A DNA stretch of 44,499 nt, from IMG/VR virus record IMGVR_UViG_3300043446_000275, positions 1 to 44,499 of that record; one strand, given 5' to 3'. The first letter of the stretch is position 1; the number at the start of each line of letters is the position of its first letter. The notes under the pieces were generated by a model. That model was not told the DNA's origin, made no database searches, and worked only from the letters and a program-made list of their open reading frames with translations. The DNA is from a virus. A program made the translations under genes and the position numbers. This document shows positions 22,186 to 32,058 of this stretch, one piece after another.

Positions 22186-23799
22186 TTAGCAGTCGAACCA
22201 ATTGTAATCTGCTTCGCCGATAACTAAATCAAAACGATAGATGATACGCACCTTGTATGATAGACTCCAATCATTGTATGTTTGATTGCTAAAGAAAATG
22301 ATACCGTAACGGTCAAAATCTTGCATAGGATAGCAACTTAAAGTACTCATGCCCCAGTCACTAGCATCATCTTGATTATAAGGATCGTATGGGCTTTGGT
22401 TGTAATTACCCATACCCGTCCAACCAAAGTTAGTACAGATTGAACCTGTATCAGCGTCCCAAGAACCAATTTGTGGACGATATACTTGCATTAATAATTG
22501 TCCCGTACCGCCCATGACGCCATTACCTTCACCTGGATTGTATTCAGTGCCGAGGTCATCTTTCCAGTCGAACCACTTGTAACCGTTGTTCCAGTTGTTA
22601 GATGCATTTCCTGGACGATATACATCTACTTCTAAAGCTGTTGCTTTTGAATAGAAATTAACTTCAATAGTGTCACCAGTAGTATATGTTACTTGGTCAA
22701 ACGGGTTAAGGTAAAATTGAGTTTGTTCATAGTTGTAGTTCTGATACCAATAGAAGTTTACTGGACTACCACCGTTGATAGTCAAATAACCACTACGATA
22801 TGTTCCACCATTATACTTGTTATTACTTGTACCAATCGGATATGCTGCCTCAAGTAAGAAATTAGGATAAGCTGTAGATGGAATAGTAAGGTTCCAATCA
22901 TTACTTCTATCATCGACCGCAGTGAAGCTAAATGTTTTTAATTCAGATGTTACTGATTTGTATGGAGTACCATCAAATGTTATTGTTAGAGTTCCGTCAT
23001 TATTATCAACTACGTCGGTGATGTTTCTTGTAGAATAGTTGTCTGAATATATAACGATATAGTGTTTACTGAAATATTCAGAGTTAGTTAAATCTGCTAC
23101 TGCGCTGCCAGAACCTGTACCCATCCAATTATAAAATTCATCATTACTAATAGTTACTGTGTTACTAGCTACAGATTCACTTACATCAGGGATATATGTG
23201 CTATAGTTATCATAATTAGAACCAACATATGTTGTACCTTCAGTCCAGTATTTGATAACAACAACATCATCTACTGAGAACACTGTGTTGTCCCATACAT
23301 TCAGTGTATATGAATCAGCACTAGGATTAGCTAGGCTGTTGAAATAACTAGTGAAGTTACTAACATCATAATCAGTTTTCTTATAGATATAGATATTGTT
23401 TTCACGTTGCCAAGTTGTCCAAACATCTGCAATTTCAGGTGTATCTGTACCAGTGAATGTTAAGTTACTATCACCTGACAGTGCTGCAATCATTGGAGCA
23501 GTCAATGTGACTTCAAACTTCTTGTAACCTTCTGTTTCGAAAGTAAACTCTTTCTTACCTTGCACACGAGTAAAGTGATAAGTGTTATCGTTAACACCAT
23601 CAGTAAAGCCAGTAGAGTAATCTCCTGCTCCACCGCCTCCGCCACTAGCATAGTCTAGTAAGTTCCAAGTTGTTGAACCGTCACCGTATTTGACTTTGTT
23701 TGTATCTGTTTCTAGACCAGGTTCACCTTGTGATAGAATTGGATTTGTTGAAGTCCAGTTCGCTGCCGAATCTCGTCTTAGTTGAATTTTGCTTGACAT
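22186..23799 (-). CDS. Tail fibre / receptor-binding protein with Mtd-like N-terminal domain
   Basis: Starts MSSKIQLRRDSAANWTSTNP and continues GEPGLETDTNKVKYGDGSTTW, the 'IQ.RRDTA..W...NP.L..GE.G.....K.K.GDG...W' pattern of the major-tropism-determinant N-terminal domain used to attach fibres. A Gly-rich hinge follows near residue 54. The remaining 480 residues are beta-rich with many Tyr, Asn, Ser and Thr, typical of trimeric distal fibres. A late promoter and AGGAG site precede the ATG. Its N-terminus is paralogous to the gene ending at 24819. Confidence 0.8.
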   Translation of the reverse strand: MSSKIQLRRDSAANWTSTNPILSQGEPGLETDTNKVKYGDGSTTWNLLDYASGGGGGAGDYSTGFTDGVNDNTYHFTRVQGKKEFTFETEGYKKFEVTLTAPMIAALSGDSNLTFTGTDTPEIADVWTTWQRENNIYIYKKTDYDVSNFTSYFNSLANPSADSYTLNVWDNTVFSVDDVVVIKYWTEGTTYVGSNYDNYSTYIPDVSESVASNTVTISNDEFYNWMGTGSGSAVADLTNSEYFSKHYIVIYSDNYSTRNITDVVDNNDGTLTITFDGTPYKSVTSELKTFSFTAVDDRSNDWNLTIPSTAYPNFLLEAAYPIGTSNNKYNGGTYRSGYLTINGGSPVNFYWYQNYNYEQTQFYLNPFDQVTYTTGDTIEVNFYSKATALEVDVYRPGNASNNWNNGYKWFDWKDDLGTEYNPGEGNGVMGGTGQLLMQVYRPQIGSWDADTGSICTNFGWTGMGNYNQSPYDPYNQDDASDWGMSTLSCYPMQDFDRYGIIFFSNQTYNDWSLSYKVRIIYRFDLVIGEADYNWFDC

Positions 23800-23817
23800 T
23801 TATATATCTCCTATTAT

Positions 23818-23825
23818 TATTTATC
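23818..23825 (-). promoter_or_regulatory. Late promoter box for fibre/pirin genes
   Basis: GATAAATA on the minus strand, 18 bases before the ATG at 23799, followed by ATAATAGGAGATAT with a good ribosome site. It sits immediately after the stop of the collagen-like gene. Confidence 0.5.
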
Positions 23826-24809
23826 TTATACCAATCGTTCCATGACGATGGTGTTTTTCTTGTAGCCTGGACCGATTATCAATGTGATTCTGTACATTCT
23901 ACGATTTGTTAAATCTTGCACAAAATATACAGATTTATCGCCTGCCCATGGAAAACTCCATGTAAAAATTTGCTGATATGTGGTGTTTAATGTGTCACCT
24001 GTCCAATATCTTGAATCAAATGTACCAGCATAATTGCCTGGACACCAGAAACATTCTCCTGAAATTCTTGTACTCATTGTACCACTAGTTACACGCATTT
24101 GTAAACTACGAGTACCTGATGCCGGTAATTGAACTGCTAGTGTATCTAATACAAGTTCTACACCATCATCTATGTTAGCAGCCTTGTAGCCTACAGGCGC
24201 AGTTACAATGATAGGAGCGAACGGATTAGGTGCACTTCCTACTACAGGAGGACCACCCACTGCTGGTGCAGTAGTTGCAGTTGTACTTACTTTGCCAGCA
24301 TCAACTGTAGTGCCGTCACTCTTAGTAATGATTAAATTACCAGTACTGTTAACAGTAGCACTAGTGATGCTTACTCCGTCTTTACCTGCAGGTCCTGTTG
24401 CGCCAGTAGCTCCTGTCTCCCCTTTAGGGCCGGCTACACCTTGAACTCCCTGTGGCCCTTGTTCACCTTTGAGTCCTTGTATACCCTGTGCTCCTGGGAT
24501 TCCTGGCAAGCCTTGATTCCCCATCGGTCCGGGTTCACCTTGAAGACCTCGCTCACCTTGAAGACCTCGCTCACCTTGTGCACCAGTCTCGCCCTTCTCA
24601 CCTTGAATGCCTTGCTCACCGCGATAGCCTCTTTCGCCTTGCTCACCCTTGTCACCTTGGGGTCCAGGGATAGTAACTACGCCCTGAGCATCAACACTTT
24701 GAATTGCTGTTGCTAATGTTTCGAGGTTCTTGTTTAATTCATCTGCGAATGAATCTAGTCTAAGATATGCAGGAACTTTAACTTGTTGTAAATCTATTTT
24801 GTTAATCAT
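23826..24809 (-). CDS. Collagen-like tail fibre protein
   Basis: After a helical start (INKIDLQQVKVPAYLRLDSF), residues about 49-147 are some 33 perfect Gly-X-Y triplets (GPQGDKGEQGERGYRGEQ...), which should form a trimeric collagen helix. The last 180 residues form a beta-rich C-terminal domain beginning DGVSITSATVNSTGNLIITK. Phage collagen-like segments act as rigid fibre shafts. The repeated codons make near-identical DNA copies (for instance GAGCGAGGTCTTCAAGGT) that could mediate slippage or recombination. Confidence 0.88.
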   Translation of the reverse strand: MINKIDLQQVKVPAYLRLDSFADELNKNLETLATAIQSVDAQGVVTIPGPQGDKGEQGERGYRGEQGIQGEKGETGAQGERGLQGERGLQGEPGPMGNQGLPGIPGAQGIQGLKGEQGPQGVQGVAGPKGETGATGATGPAGKDGVSITSATVNSTGNLIITKSDGTTVDAGKVSTTATTAPAVGGPPVVGSAPNPFAPIIVTAPVGYKAANIDDGVELVLDTLAVQLPASGTRSLQMRVTSGTMSTRISGECFWCPGNYAGTFDSRYWTGDTLNTTYQQIFTWSFPWAGDKSVYFVQDLTNRRMYRITLIIGPGYKKNTIVMERLV

Positions 24810-24818
24810 CTATTATCC

Positions 24819-26780
24819 TTACAATGTGAAACTACTAGTAATCCACCAGTAGCAGAAGCCACCTCTATCTCTATATGAGGTAACCTTTATAGCTTCCCAT
24901 TGCATCATGGTGTATGGAGGACCGTCCCATAAACCAACAACGAAAGCAGCAGGTGTATCATTGATAATAGTTAGTTCAATACCAGCTCTAGGTGGTTCAG
25001 GTAAGTCTACACTATGAGTACCGTTATTACTATACCCATCTTGTTCTACCACATAAATTACATTGTAGTCTGAGAAAGTAGGAGTGAACGGTGTATTTTC
25101 AGTTTGTCCCCACAAGACCAAGTCTAATTGTCCTGTAGTATTCATCGCCCAATCACCGTTCTGATTAGATACATTAATCTGATTGTCTCTACCATTGACT
25201 TTTAGTGTAGTCATTGCGGAACTAATATTTACATTACCTGGATCAGTTCCTGAAGGTGAAGTTAATGCAATTGTTAAGTCAGCACCTGATATTTCTTGAA
25301 TCGCAATTCCGTAACCTGGAATTGAAATACTGCCACTATAGTCAGTAAACTCCCCGTTTCCGTATATTAATAACTTTGTACCAGTGATAGCTGTCAACGG
25401 TGCTGTCGGTGGTGTGAAGTTAGCTGTGTAAACAGCAGTACCTTTCACAAATCTAAAGTTAGAAATTTGTGTACCATGACAACCGTAACCTACTGCTCTA
25501 CCAACTAATACAGATTCGTTACAAGGGAATTCATTATAATTATTATCAACATCACCTGAACTTGCAGTAATCTTATTACCATCTATGTATAATCTAACTT
25601 TGCCTGCATTTCTAACAAATGCAATGTGATGCCAGGTATCAACAGTGATAATACCATATACTTGAAAGTAACCACCCATCCATGCGCCACCGTTAATACC
25701 GTTGAAGATACCCATAGCAGCGGTACCAGTCAGAATACTCAAACCGTTCGCATTGTTATTAGTACCGAACATAGGGGCATAGCCACTAGTAAAGTCAGTA
25801 CTAGAAAATTTCATATAGGCTTCAACTGTAAAGTCATCATATGCTCCTACCCAGAAATCACTACTAGCTGACACTACTAGACAGCGACCGTTGTCAAACT
25901 GTATACTCTGTGACAGTCCGGTTGGGTTAGTAACAGGAGACTCATATATATAAGTTGTCGCGCCGCCCACTTCTGACACACCTTTGCCCACGTGTGCCAT
26001 GTATGGAGTATATGCACTACTATCTACTGGTATACTAAGATTAGGATCCACATACAAACCTAATTGATTTGATGCAGGAGTATCAATATAGTAATAGTTG
26101 TTATTCAACTCTGTTGTTGTATTGATGTTAGTAATCTTAACTTTTGAACCAGTATACAATCCATGGTCAGTTAATGTAGTAACTGTAGTTCCCATTGCAC
26201 CTAGTGTAATATCAGTGATATCAAATGAAAGACCAGTGTATCCGGGTTCAGTTGTAATAATAGTGTTTGGTGGTAATGTCACATTGCCATTACTACCCAA
26301 TACCCAATCATTATTAGCTAGGCCTGCTTGTCTAGTTCTAAAGACAATATCAGTATCATCAGCTGCCTTAACATATAAGTTAGGACCATCATCAATCGTA
26401 GATCCGTTAGTCAAAGTTAATATGCCGTTGCTACCAAACTGCCATGTATTTGTAGTACTACCATCATCAGTTTTGATTTGCAAGTTTGCACTAGATGCAG
26501 GATGAATGTCAGCATTACCTGTACTAGGGTTAGTAAATACAACGCCAGTTGGTAGTGTTACATTACCATTGGCCGCTACAGTTAATACCTTTAGACCATT
26601 AACAAGTCTAGTATGCTCAGGGCTTGCTAGATATGGTAATGAGTTCCAATGACTAGTACCGTCGCCCATCTTGATTTTATTATTAGTAATATCAAGACCG
26701 GGTTCGCCGTCAGCTAATATTGGATTGATGCGAGACCAGTTACTAGCCGTGTCTCGTCTTAGTTGAATTTTATTTGCCAT
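24819..26780 (-). CDS. Tail fibre with Mtd-like N-terminus and laminin-G/lectin-like domain
   Basis: The N-terminus MANKIQLRRDTASNWSRINP plus GEPGLDITNNKIKMGDGTSHW matches the fibre gene at 22186-23799. Residues about 290-440 look like a concanavalin/LamG fold: DDFTVEAYMKFSSTD, TVDTWHHIAFVRNAGKVRLY and IDGNKI are hallmark strands of that family. The rest is beta-rich repeats. It probably binds host glycans. It is followed after nine bases by the collagen-like gene. Confidence 0.8.
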   Translation of the reverse strand: MANKIQLRRDTASNWSRINPILADGEPGLDITNNKIKMGDGTSHWNSLPYLASPEHTRLVNGLKVLTVAANGNVTLPTGVVFTNPSTGNADIHPASSANLQIKTDDGSTTNTWQFGSNGILTLTNGSTIDDGPNLYVKAADDTDIVFRTRQAGLANNDWVLGSNGNVTLPPNTIITTEPGYTGLSFDITDITLGAMGTTVTTLTDHGLYTGSKVKITNINTTTELNNNYYYIDTPASNQLGLYVDPNLSIPVDSSAYTPYMAHVGKGVSEVGGATTYIYESPVTNPTGLSQSIQFDNGRCLVVSASSDFWVGAYDDFTVEAYMKFSSTDFTSGYAPMFGTNNNANGLSILTGTAAMGIFNGINGGAWMGGYFQVYGIITVDTWHHIAFVRNAGKVRLYIDGNKITASSGDVDNNYNEFPCNESVLVGRAVGYGCHGTQISNFRFVKGTAVYTANFTPPTAPLTAITGTKLLIYGNGEFTDYSGSISIPGYGIAIQEISGADLTIALTSPSGTDPGNVNISSAMTTLKVNGRDNQINVSNQNGDWAMNTTGQLDLVLWGQTENTPFTPTFSDYNVIYVVEQDGYSNNGTHSVDLPEPPRAGIELTIINDTPAAFVVGLWDGPPYTMMQWEAIKVTSYRDRGGFCYWWITSSFTL

Positions 26781-26783
26781 TGT

Positions 26784-28625
26784 TTATGCTCCACCGCCAT
26801 CTAAGTTATATTGATTTACTTCAGTAAGTCTGTTGCCACCATCGAATGATGCATCTGCTACACCATGTCTTGTTGAACTAAAGCCGCCGTCTGCAAATGC
26901 TACATCGACTTCGATATCATAATGAGCCATTGCACCACCACCATCTAAGTTGATGTTTCGTTGTACATACGCTGTCTGTTGCTTAGTCCCGTCAGGGAAT
27001 TTCAACTCACCTTTGTTAGTAAATCTAAACTGATAGGTATCTTCGTCTGTGTTGATAACAACATCTTTTTCAGCATCGATAACAATGTTATATCTACCTT
27101 GTGCAACATTATCTTGTTGTCCAGTGACACTACCAGCGTTTTGTGTATATAGAGCAGTAGCATTTCCTCCTAACCTCAATGAATCGGACACCGAGTTTTG
27201 GCCGTCAACTGCAATATTCAAGTTTTTAATGTATGTTCTTAATGCACCGATATCTTGGTCTGCACCAAATCCGATATAATAGTCATTATTTGTATTAAGT
27301 GTTTCATCTAATGTCAGTGTGTCTAATACAATATCTGAGGTATCCATTGTCTCTAACATAATGTTAGGACTGTTATTAGGATCATATGTAAATCTTACAC
27401 GATAAGTTCCGGGCCCGGGTATATTCCATCCAGTACTGGTAAAATTATTTGGTGCAGAAATCTCTGGGGTAAACCAGTTATACTGAACTGCGATTCTAGT
27501 TGAATTAGAATCTTCCCAATGCCATTGAGGTTGTGTGCCTTGTTCAAATACACATAAACCAAAATCGCTTTGTTCTGAATTTATCTCCATATCAACCGTG
27601 ACAGTCACTTTAGTTGTACCACTAATAGAGAAATTAGTTCTGACTGGATAACTGATATTATTTTCTCCGGCATCACCACTGAAGAACACACCTTGAGATG
27701 TCTGGCCGGCGTGTGCTAATGTTCCTGGCTCATAATCTAAGAAATCCGGTAATGTACTAAATGAACCTGTACCGATAATGCTAGTTGAGCCACCACCTAA
27801 TACAGAGGAACCGTAAGCGTCAATAATGTCACCACCTTCTGGTAATGTTAAATTACCTGATGGGTCAAACAACCACTCTTTTGCGCCACCGTTTTCATTT
27901 ACACTAACTTTTAACGGAGAATTGTTGTTACTACCGATGACCACATAACCTTCACCGTTCTGTAAGTTTAAGAAACCAGTGCCATCAGCATATACTGTAT
28001 TTCCTTCGAATGACAAATCACCAGTGTTAGCATTTCCGCCGCCACCTGACGGGTCTTGGTTTTCCCACTTCTCTTGACTGCTGTTCCAAGTTAAAACTTG
28101 TCCGTTGCTTGGTCCATCTAACTGAACATCATCTAAACCTTCTAATGCTGATGAGCCACCACCGTTAAATTCACTTTCAATTTCTCCTGCACCACAACGA
28201 ACTTTGAATGGGATTTCAGTCCAATCTCCGCTAGTTGAAGGATCAATTTGTGTGCCCTCTGGTGCTGCGAACATTACTGTACTATAAGTAACTGCTTCAC
28301 CTGTATAACCTGCACCGCCTGTAACCACATCAATGCCATCAATATAGCCGTCATCATCTAATTCTGCAATAGCGTAAGTGGCAGCAGTCCAACCGTTTAT
28401 TGGACTATTACCTTGAATAATAGTGTAATATGTGTATCCGTCGATGACTACTGGTGTACCAGTCCATGTAGCTGTTTGGTCTTCAGTATCATCTACCTCA
28501 ATCGCAACACTAGTACCAGCTCTAGTTACACCTGGAATAACTAGTTTGCCCTGCGCACTAGTATCAATTAGTACACCATTGATGCTAAGTGCAGGGCTTT
28601 GAATTTCAAAAGGTTTCATTGTCAT
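26784..28625 (-). CDS. Tail fibre / virion beta-rich protein, 613 aa
   Basis: The N-terminus SPALSINGVLIDTSAQGKLV is followed by strands, then linkers LEGLDDVQLDGPSNGQVLTW and GGGGNANTGDLSFEGNTVYA like those in the neighbouring 895-residue gene. Residues about 280-460 look like a jelly-roll carbohydrate-binding domain (TGWNIPGPGTYRVRFTYD). The C-terminus carries two copies of NLDGGGA about 45 residues apart. AGGAAAA precedes the ATG. A structural component of the fibre array. Confidence 0.7.
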   Translation of the reverse strand: MTMKPFEIQSPALSINGVLIDTSAQGKLVIPGVTRAGTSVAIEVDDTEDQTATWTGTPVVIDGYTYYTIIQGNSPINGWTAATYAIAELDDDGYIDGIDVVTGGAGYTGEAVTYSTVMFAAPEGTQIDPSTSGDWTEIPFKVRCGAGEIESEFNGGGSSALEGLDDVQLDGPSNGQVLTWNSSQEKWENQDPSGGGGNANTGDLSFEGNTVYADGTGFLNLQNGEGYVVIGSNNNSPLKVSVNENGGAKEWLFDPSGNLTLPEGGDIIDAYGSSVLGGGSTSIIGTGSFSTLPDFLDYEPGTLAHAGQTSQGVFFSGDAGENNISYPVRTNFSISGTTKVTVTVDMEINSEQSDFGLCVFEQGTQPQWHWEDSNSTRIAVQYNWFTPEISAPNNFTSTGWNIPGPGTYRVRFTYDPNNSPNIMLETMDTSDIVLDTLTLDETLNTNNDYYIGFGADQDIGALRTYIKNLNIAVDGQNSVSDSLRLGGNATALYTQNAGSVTGQQDNVAQGRYNIVIDAEKDVVINTDEDTYQFRFTNKGELKFPDGTKQQTAYVQRNINLDGGGAMAHYDIEVDVAFADGGFSSTRHGVADASFDGGNRLTEVNQYNLDGGGA

Positions 28626-28640
28626 TTTTATTTTTTCCTA

Positions 28641-31328
28641 TTAGTATAGTGTTGCTGAAAAAATTTCAGTACATGTTGATAGAACTGATACTGAATTCAT
28701 TGTGCTTGTTGGTCTGCAAATAATTTCAACTCTATTGATAGATGAATTCCATCGGGTAGATAATGTTACTAATGGGTTAGCACTTGTGTAAACTAAACCA
28801 TATGCACTACCTGACACTGTATTATTTCGTATGCTCTTTGCAACTATCATTTCACAACTTTGTGTATCCGTATCAGATTGACCATCTTCCACGCCTTCGA
28901 TGTTGAACAACAACTTTAGTGTTTGGAAATTAGCAGTGCCTGTATAGACTACTGTATCCATATTAGGGTTACATGTTACATAGCCACCACTTCGTTGAAT
29001 TACACCACTAGAATAGTCAACATTACCGTTAATAGTAATGCCACTGAATGAAGGTGTGTCACTTGAATTCAATGATTGATTGAATGGGTTGCCGCCGCTG
29101 CCACCTAATACAGTAACGCCGTTGCTATCAACGATATCACCATTTACCGGTAAGTGCAATACGCCTGCGTTGTCAAAGTTCCATGTGTTTTCAGCACCAC
29201 TGAAGTCGGTTGTTAGCTGTATGTTTGCGGCACCGATGTTTACTTGTGTAGTCTTGCTACCAGTATCAACATCATTGTTTATAAAATTGATGCCGACACC
29301 GCCACCTAGTGGGTTGTATACACGAACATTTAAGTCATTGCCTTCTTGTGCATGGATATGACCAGGGACAGTTAATGTTCCAGATGTACCGAAGATCCAG
29401 TTTTCAGAACTATTGCTTCTTAATGTGTATCCGTCGCCGTTAGTGTAGAAACCTGCACCATTGCTATCACGCAAGTCTAGACTTGTTGTAGCTTGATTGT
29501 CTGTAGCAAATTTACCTGAATCTCCTGAACCAATCTTAGCACCGTTAGGGAATGTTAGCATACCATCATGACTATATTGCCATGTGTGAGAATTGGCACG
29601 AATATTAACGATACCGTTAGCGTCAAAATTGACTAATTCAGATGCTTGGTTACCAGCGTCGGTATCACTTGGTAAATACAACCATGTATTACCATCTTGC
29701 GGGCTAATATAGATAGCGCCTCCGTTGGTATTTCGAATCCAAGTTCCTTCAAACCCAATATCACCGGTGTTTGTACCACCACCTCCTAATGGACTAGACC
29801 ATGACAAGTTACCTGCACCATCAGTCATTAATATTTGTCCACTGGATCCGCCGCCAATTTTAACGTTACCAACGTGACCCAAGTTAGCACCCACTGAATT
29901 AACAATATTAAAACCATCTAATGTAGGAGCAGGGCTTGCACCAGTTGATACCAGTGATCCGGTTACTGCAATGTTTCCGTTAACAGTAAATGTCTTAGTG
30001 CTGTTACTCATTACAGCAAATACATTATCTGAATAGAAACCGCCCATGCCGAATACAATATCGTTATGTGTTCCTACACCATCTGTAGCAATAACTAAAT
30101 TACCACCTTGACCATCAAATCCTACTTGACCTTTAACAAAGAAATAGCCATCACCGGGTCCAGTAATCGAATAGTTAATATCATTGAAGTTGTGACTAGT
30201 AAAGCCCATATCAGCCCAGCCACTAGAATCATTACCCTGGTCACCATATGCTACCCAATCACTACTACCATTCGGCGAACCGTTAATGATAACTGCTTGA
30301 ATATATGTACCATATTCATTGTGCATCACTAATGTAGGTGCAACTAAATCAGATGTTTCAGCATAAGATCCTACATATAATGTATGACTATCAACACCAG
30401 TCATATGTATGTTGCCATTGAATATGTGCTTGATGCCATTGGCATTTATATTACCAGCAACACCCAATCCACCATCAGTTATCAATGCACCGTTAGATGA
30501 CGTGGTTGACGCAGTAGTGTTACTTAAATGTAGAACATTGGCTTTATTTAATAATAAATCTGTATTGTCAGTTAAGTTAGCAATATCGGTTGGGATAGTT
30601 GGAATATCACCTAATGTAATATAATGACGACTATTCAATGAACTGTTTGATACATAATCATACGCAAGTAAATTTGTAGTAGTAATAAAATTCTGACTAC
30701 CAACATATGTTTTTGTAGCATAATCATTTAATGTAGTAGACAATGCCGAACTAGTAATATATCCTTGACTAGTTACATAATTCTCAGTTGCCAAACCAAC
30801 AACGCTAGGAATACTTGGCTTGTTGTTCAAATCTTCATAGTTACCAGTACGACCTGCTGTAGAAATGGTCGGTAGATATTCTAAATCATTGTAGTTACCT
30901 GAGGTAGCGACTAATGCTAAACTTGTAGAATCTATTTTACTTGCTAATGCGTTGTTTACGAATGTTTCCGTAGCTAAACCAGTAATGCTAGGAATAGTTG
31001 GCTTGTTAGTCAAGTCATTGTAGTTACCTGTAGTTGCTACGGTAGCAAAACTTGGCTTACCTGTAATATTACCCCATGTAGCTTTGTTATCTACATATGT
31101 TGTATTAGCGTATGCTTGTAAGTTAGGCTTGTTTGTTAAGTCGTTGTAGTTGCCGCTGAAGCCGCCGCCACCTCCGCCTTGACCTAATGAAATACCGCCA
31201 GGTGTTACACCGTCACTAAGATACATTGAACCCGTATCTGGATTATAAAATATTGTTCCCGCTTGACCAACAAATTCTGACGGCTCTTGTAAAACCAAGC
31301 CGGCTTTAATTTTCTTTGTATTCGACAC
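28641..31328 (-). CDS. Long tail fibre protein, 895 aa
   Basis: Starts at GTG, directly after the stop of the preceding gene (TAAGTG), and opens MSNTKKIKAGLVLQEPSEF with a GTIFYNPDTGSMYLSDG segment typical of fibre bases. Residues about 57-170 contain four related 'GNY(N/E)DL(T/N)NKP' repeats. Several 'ATENYVTS...ALST' triple-helix-like segments follow, then a DNA-shared GGGGTNTGDIGFEGTWI linker. The end is beta-rich. The many Gly/Asn/Ser repeats fit a trimeric fibre shaft. Confidence 0.78.
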   Translation of the reverse strand: MSNTKKIKAGLVLQEPSEFVGQAGTIFYNPDTGSMYLSDGVTPGGISLGQGGGGGGFSGNYNDLTNKPNLQAYANTTYVDNKATWGNITGKPSFATVATTGNYNDLTNKPTIPSITGLATETFVNNALASKIDSTSLALVATSGNYNDLEYLPTISTAGRTGNYEDLNNKPSIPSVVGLATENYVTSQGYITSSALSTTLNDYATKTYVGSQNFITTTNLLAYDYVSNSSLNSRHYITLGDIPTIPTDIANLTDNTDLLLNKANVLHLSNTTASTTSSNGALITDGGLGVAGNINANGIKHIFNGNIHMTGVDSHTLYVGSYAETSDLVAPTLVMHNEYGTYIQAVIINGSPNGSSDWVAYGDQGNDSSGWADMGFTSHNFNDINYSITGPGDGYFFVKGQVGFDGQGGNLVIATDGVGTHNDIVFGMGGFYSDNVFAVMSNSTKTFTVNGNIAVTGSLVSTGASPAPTLDGFNIVNSVGANLGHVGNVKIGGGSSGQILMTDGAGNLSWSSPLGGGGTNTGDIGFEGTWIRNTNGGAIYISPQDGNTWLYLPSDTDAGNQASELVNFDANGIVNIRANSHTWQYSHDGMLTFPNGAKIGSGDSGKFATDNQATTSLDLRDSNGAGFYTNGDGYTLRSNSSENWIFGTSGTLTVPGHIHAQEGNDLNVRVYNPLGGGVGINFINNDVDTGSKTTQVNIGAANIQLTTDFSGAENTWNFDNAGVLHLPVNGDIVDSNGVTVLGGSGGNPFNQSLNSSDTPSFSGITINGNVDYSSGVIQRSGGYVTCNPNMDTVVYTGTANFQTLKLLFNIEGVEDGQSDTDTQSCEMIVAKSIRNNTVSGSAYGLVYTSANPLVTLSTRWNSSINRVEIICRPTSTMNSVSVLSTCTEIFSATLY

Positions 31329-31580
31329 TTAGATTTCTCCCCTTTGAATTTGCTGTACTGGTATTCCAGCATTCTTTTTTATTATTGTTAATTCTGCATC
31401 TTCGCAATTGTCATACATGTTATCTACGCCAGTTGCTTTCTTTAGTAATTCTAATTCCTGCTGTAACGGTGATACCATTGTTTCTTGCTTCTCATCCTGA
31501 GTGTCGGTGACCTCAGGTTCGGCGGAGTTTTCTTCCGCCGCCATACTTGTTAGTATTGTAATTAATTCTTTAATTTGCAT
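31329..31580 (-). CDS. Small acidic protein, 83 aa
   Basis: It opens MQIKELITILTSMAAEEN, followed by an acidic low-complexity stretch (EPEVTDTQDEKQET) and a helix SPLQQELELLKKATGVDNMY. From memory, similar 'PLQQ.LELLKK..G' ends recur in T4-like virion or accessory proteins. Its stop touches the GTG of the long fibre gene. Perhaps a small chaperone or assembly helper. Confidence 0.55.
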   Translation of the reverse strand: MQIKELITILTSMAAEENSAEPEVTDTQDEKQETMVSPLQQELELLKKATGVDNMYDNCEDAELTIIKKNAGIPVQQIQRGEI

Positions 31581-31581
31581 A

Positions 31582-32046
31582 TTAGTTCACTGCGATCCAG
31601 TTGTATCCGTCAGACAATATTTCTTCACTAGTCTGTCCTTCTACCACTACTATAGTATTTAGCGAACTGTCTTGTACAATCAAATGCTGAAACTGACTTC
31701 TGTTAATCACAATCATTCTACGACCTGTCATTGTTACCGCCGGTGCTAGACGAATTGTTCTGTCTACATTTATAGGATCACCAGTTAACACTGTGGCAGT
31801 AACACTTGAATCAATAAATGAAACTTCAGTTAGGTTCAAATCAACTAAATCTAATACTGTATCAGCGGGATTCGCTTGAACAATATTTGTTACTACATTG
31901 TTGATTTGTTCTAGAACAACCGCTGAGCGGGTATCTCCGGCGCCAATACTAGATGAAAATACTTCAATTTCTTTTTGTTTTATATATTGTAATCCTGGGT
32001 CCGCATTTGTGTTGACTACTGGTGGTTTATATAATATCGTTGACAT
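31582..32046 (-). CDS. Hypothetical virion-type protein, 154 aa
   Basis: A beta-prone protein with an N-terminal segment (TILYKPPVVNTNADPGLQYI), helix (AVVLEQINNVVTNIVQANPA) and a C-terminal strand region ending in EGQTSEEILSDGYNWIAVN, which resembles ends of phage tail-fibre or decoration proteins ('sdGtnWi.v'). AAGG precedes the ATG. It is located in the fibre operon and most likely is structural. Confidence 0.6.
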   Translation of the reverse strand: MSTILYKPPVVNTNADPGLQYIKQKEIEVFSSSIGAGDTRSAVVLEQINNVVTNIVQANPADTVLDLVDLNLTEVSFIDSSVTATVLTGDPINVDRTIRLAPAVTMTGRRMIVINRSQFQHLIVQDSSLNTIVVVEGQTSEEILSDGYNWIAVN

Positions 32047-32058
32047 TTCTTTTCCTTA

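Noticed and set aside
24434-24660. Repeat array that could be taken for a CRISPR or minisatellite
   Set aside because: The repeats are 9- and 18-base codon units of the collagen triplets, in frame with the gene, without spacers.
24441-24716. Open frames opposite and within the collagen-like gene
   Set aside because: They are mirror frames of the Gly-X-Y codon repeat and give Leu/Thr/Ser repeats with no ribosome site; the minus-strand collagen frame explains the sequence.
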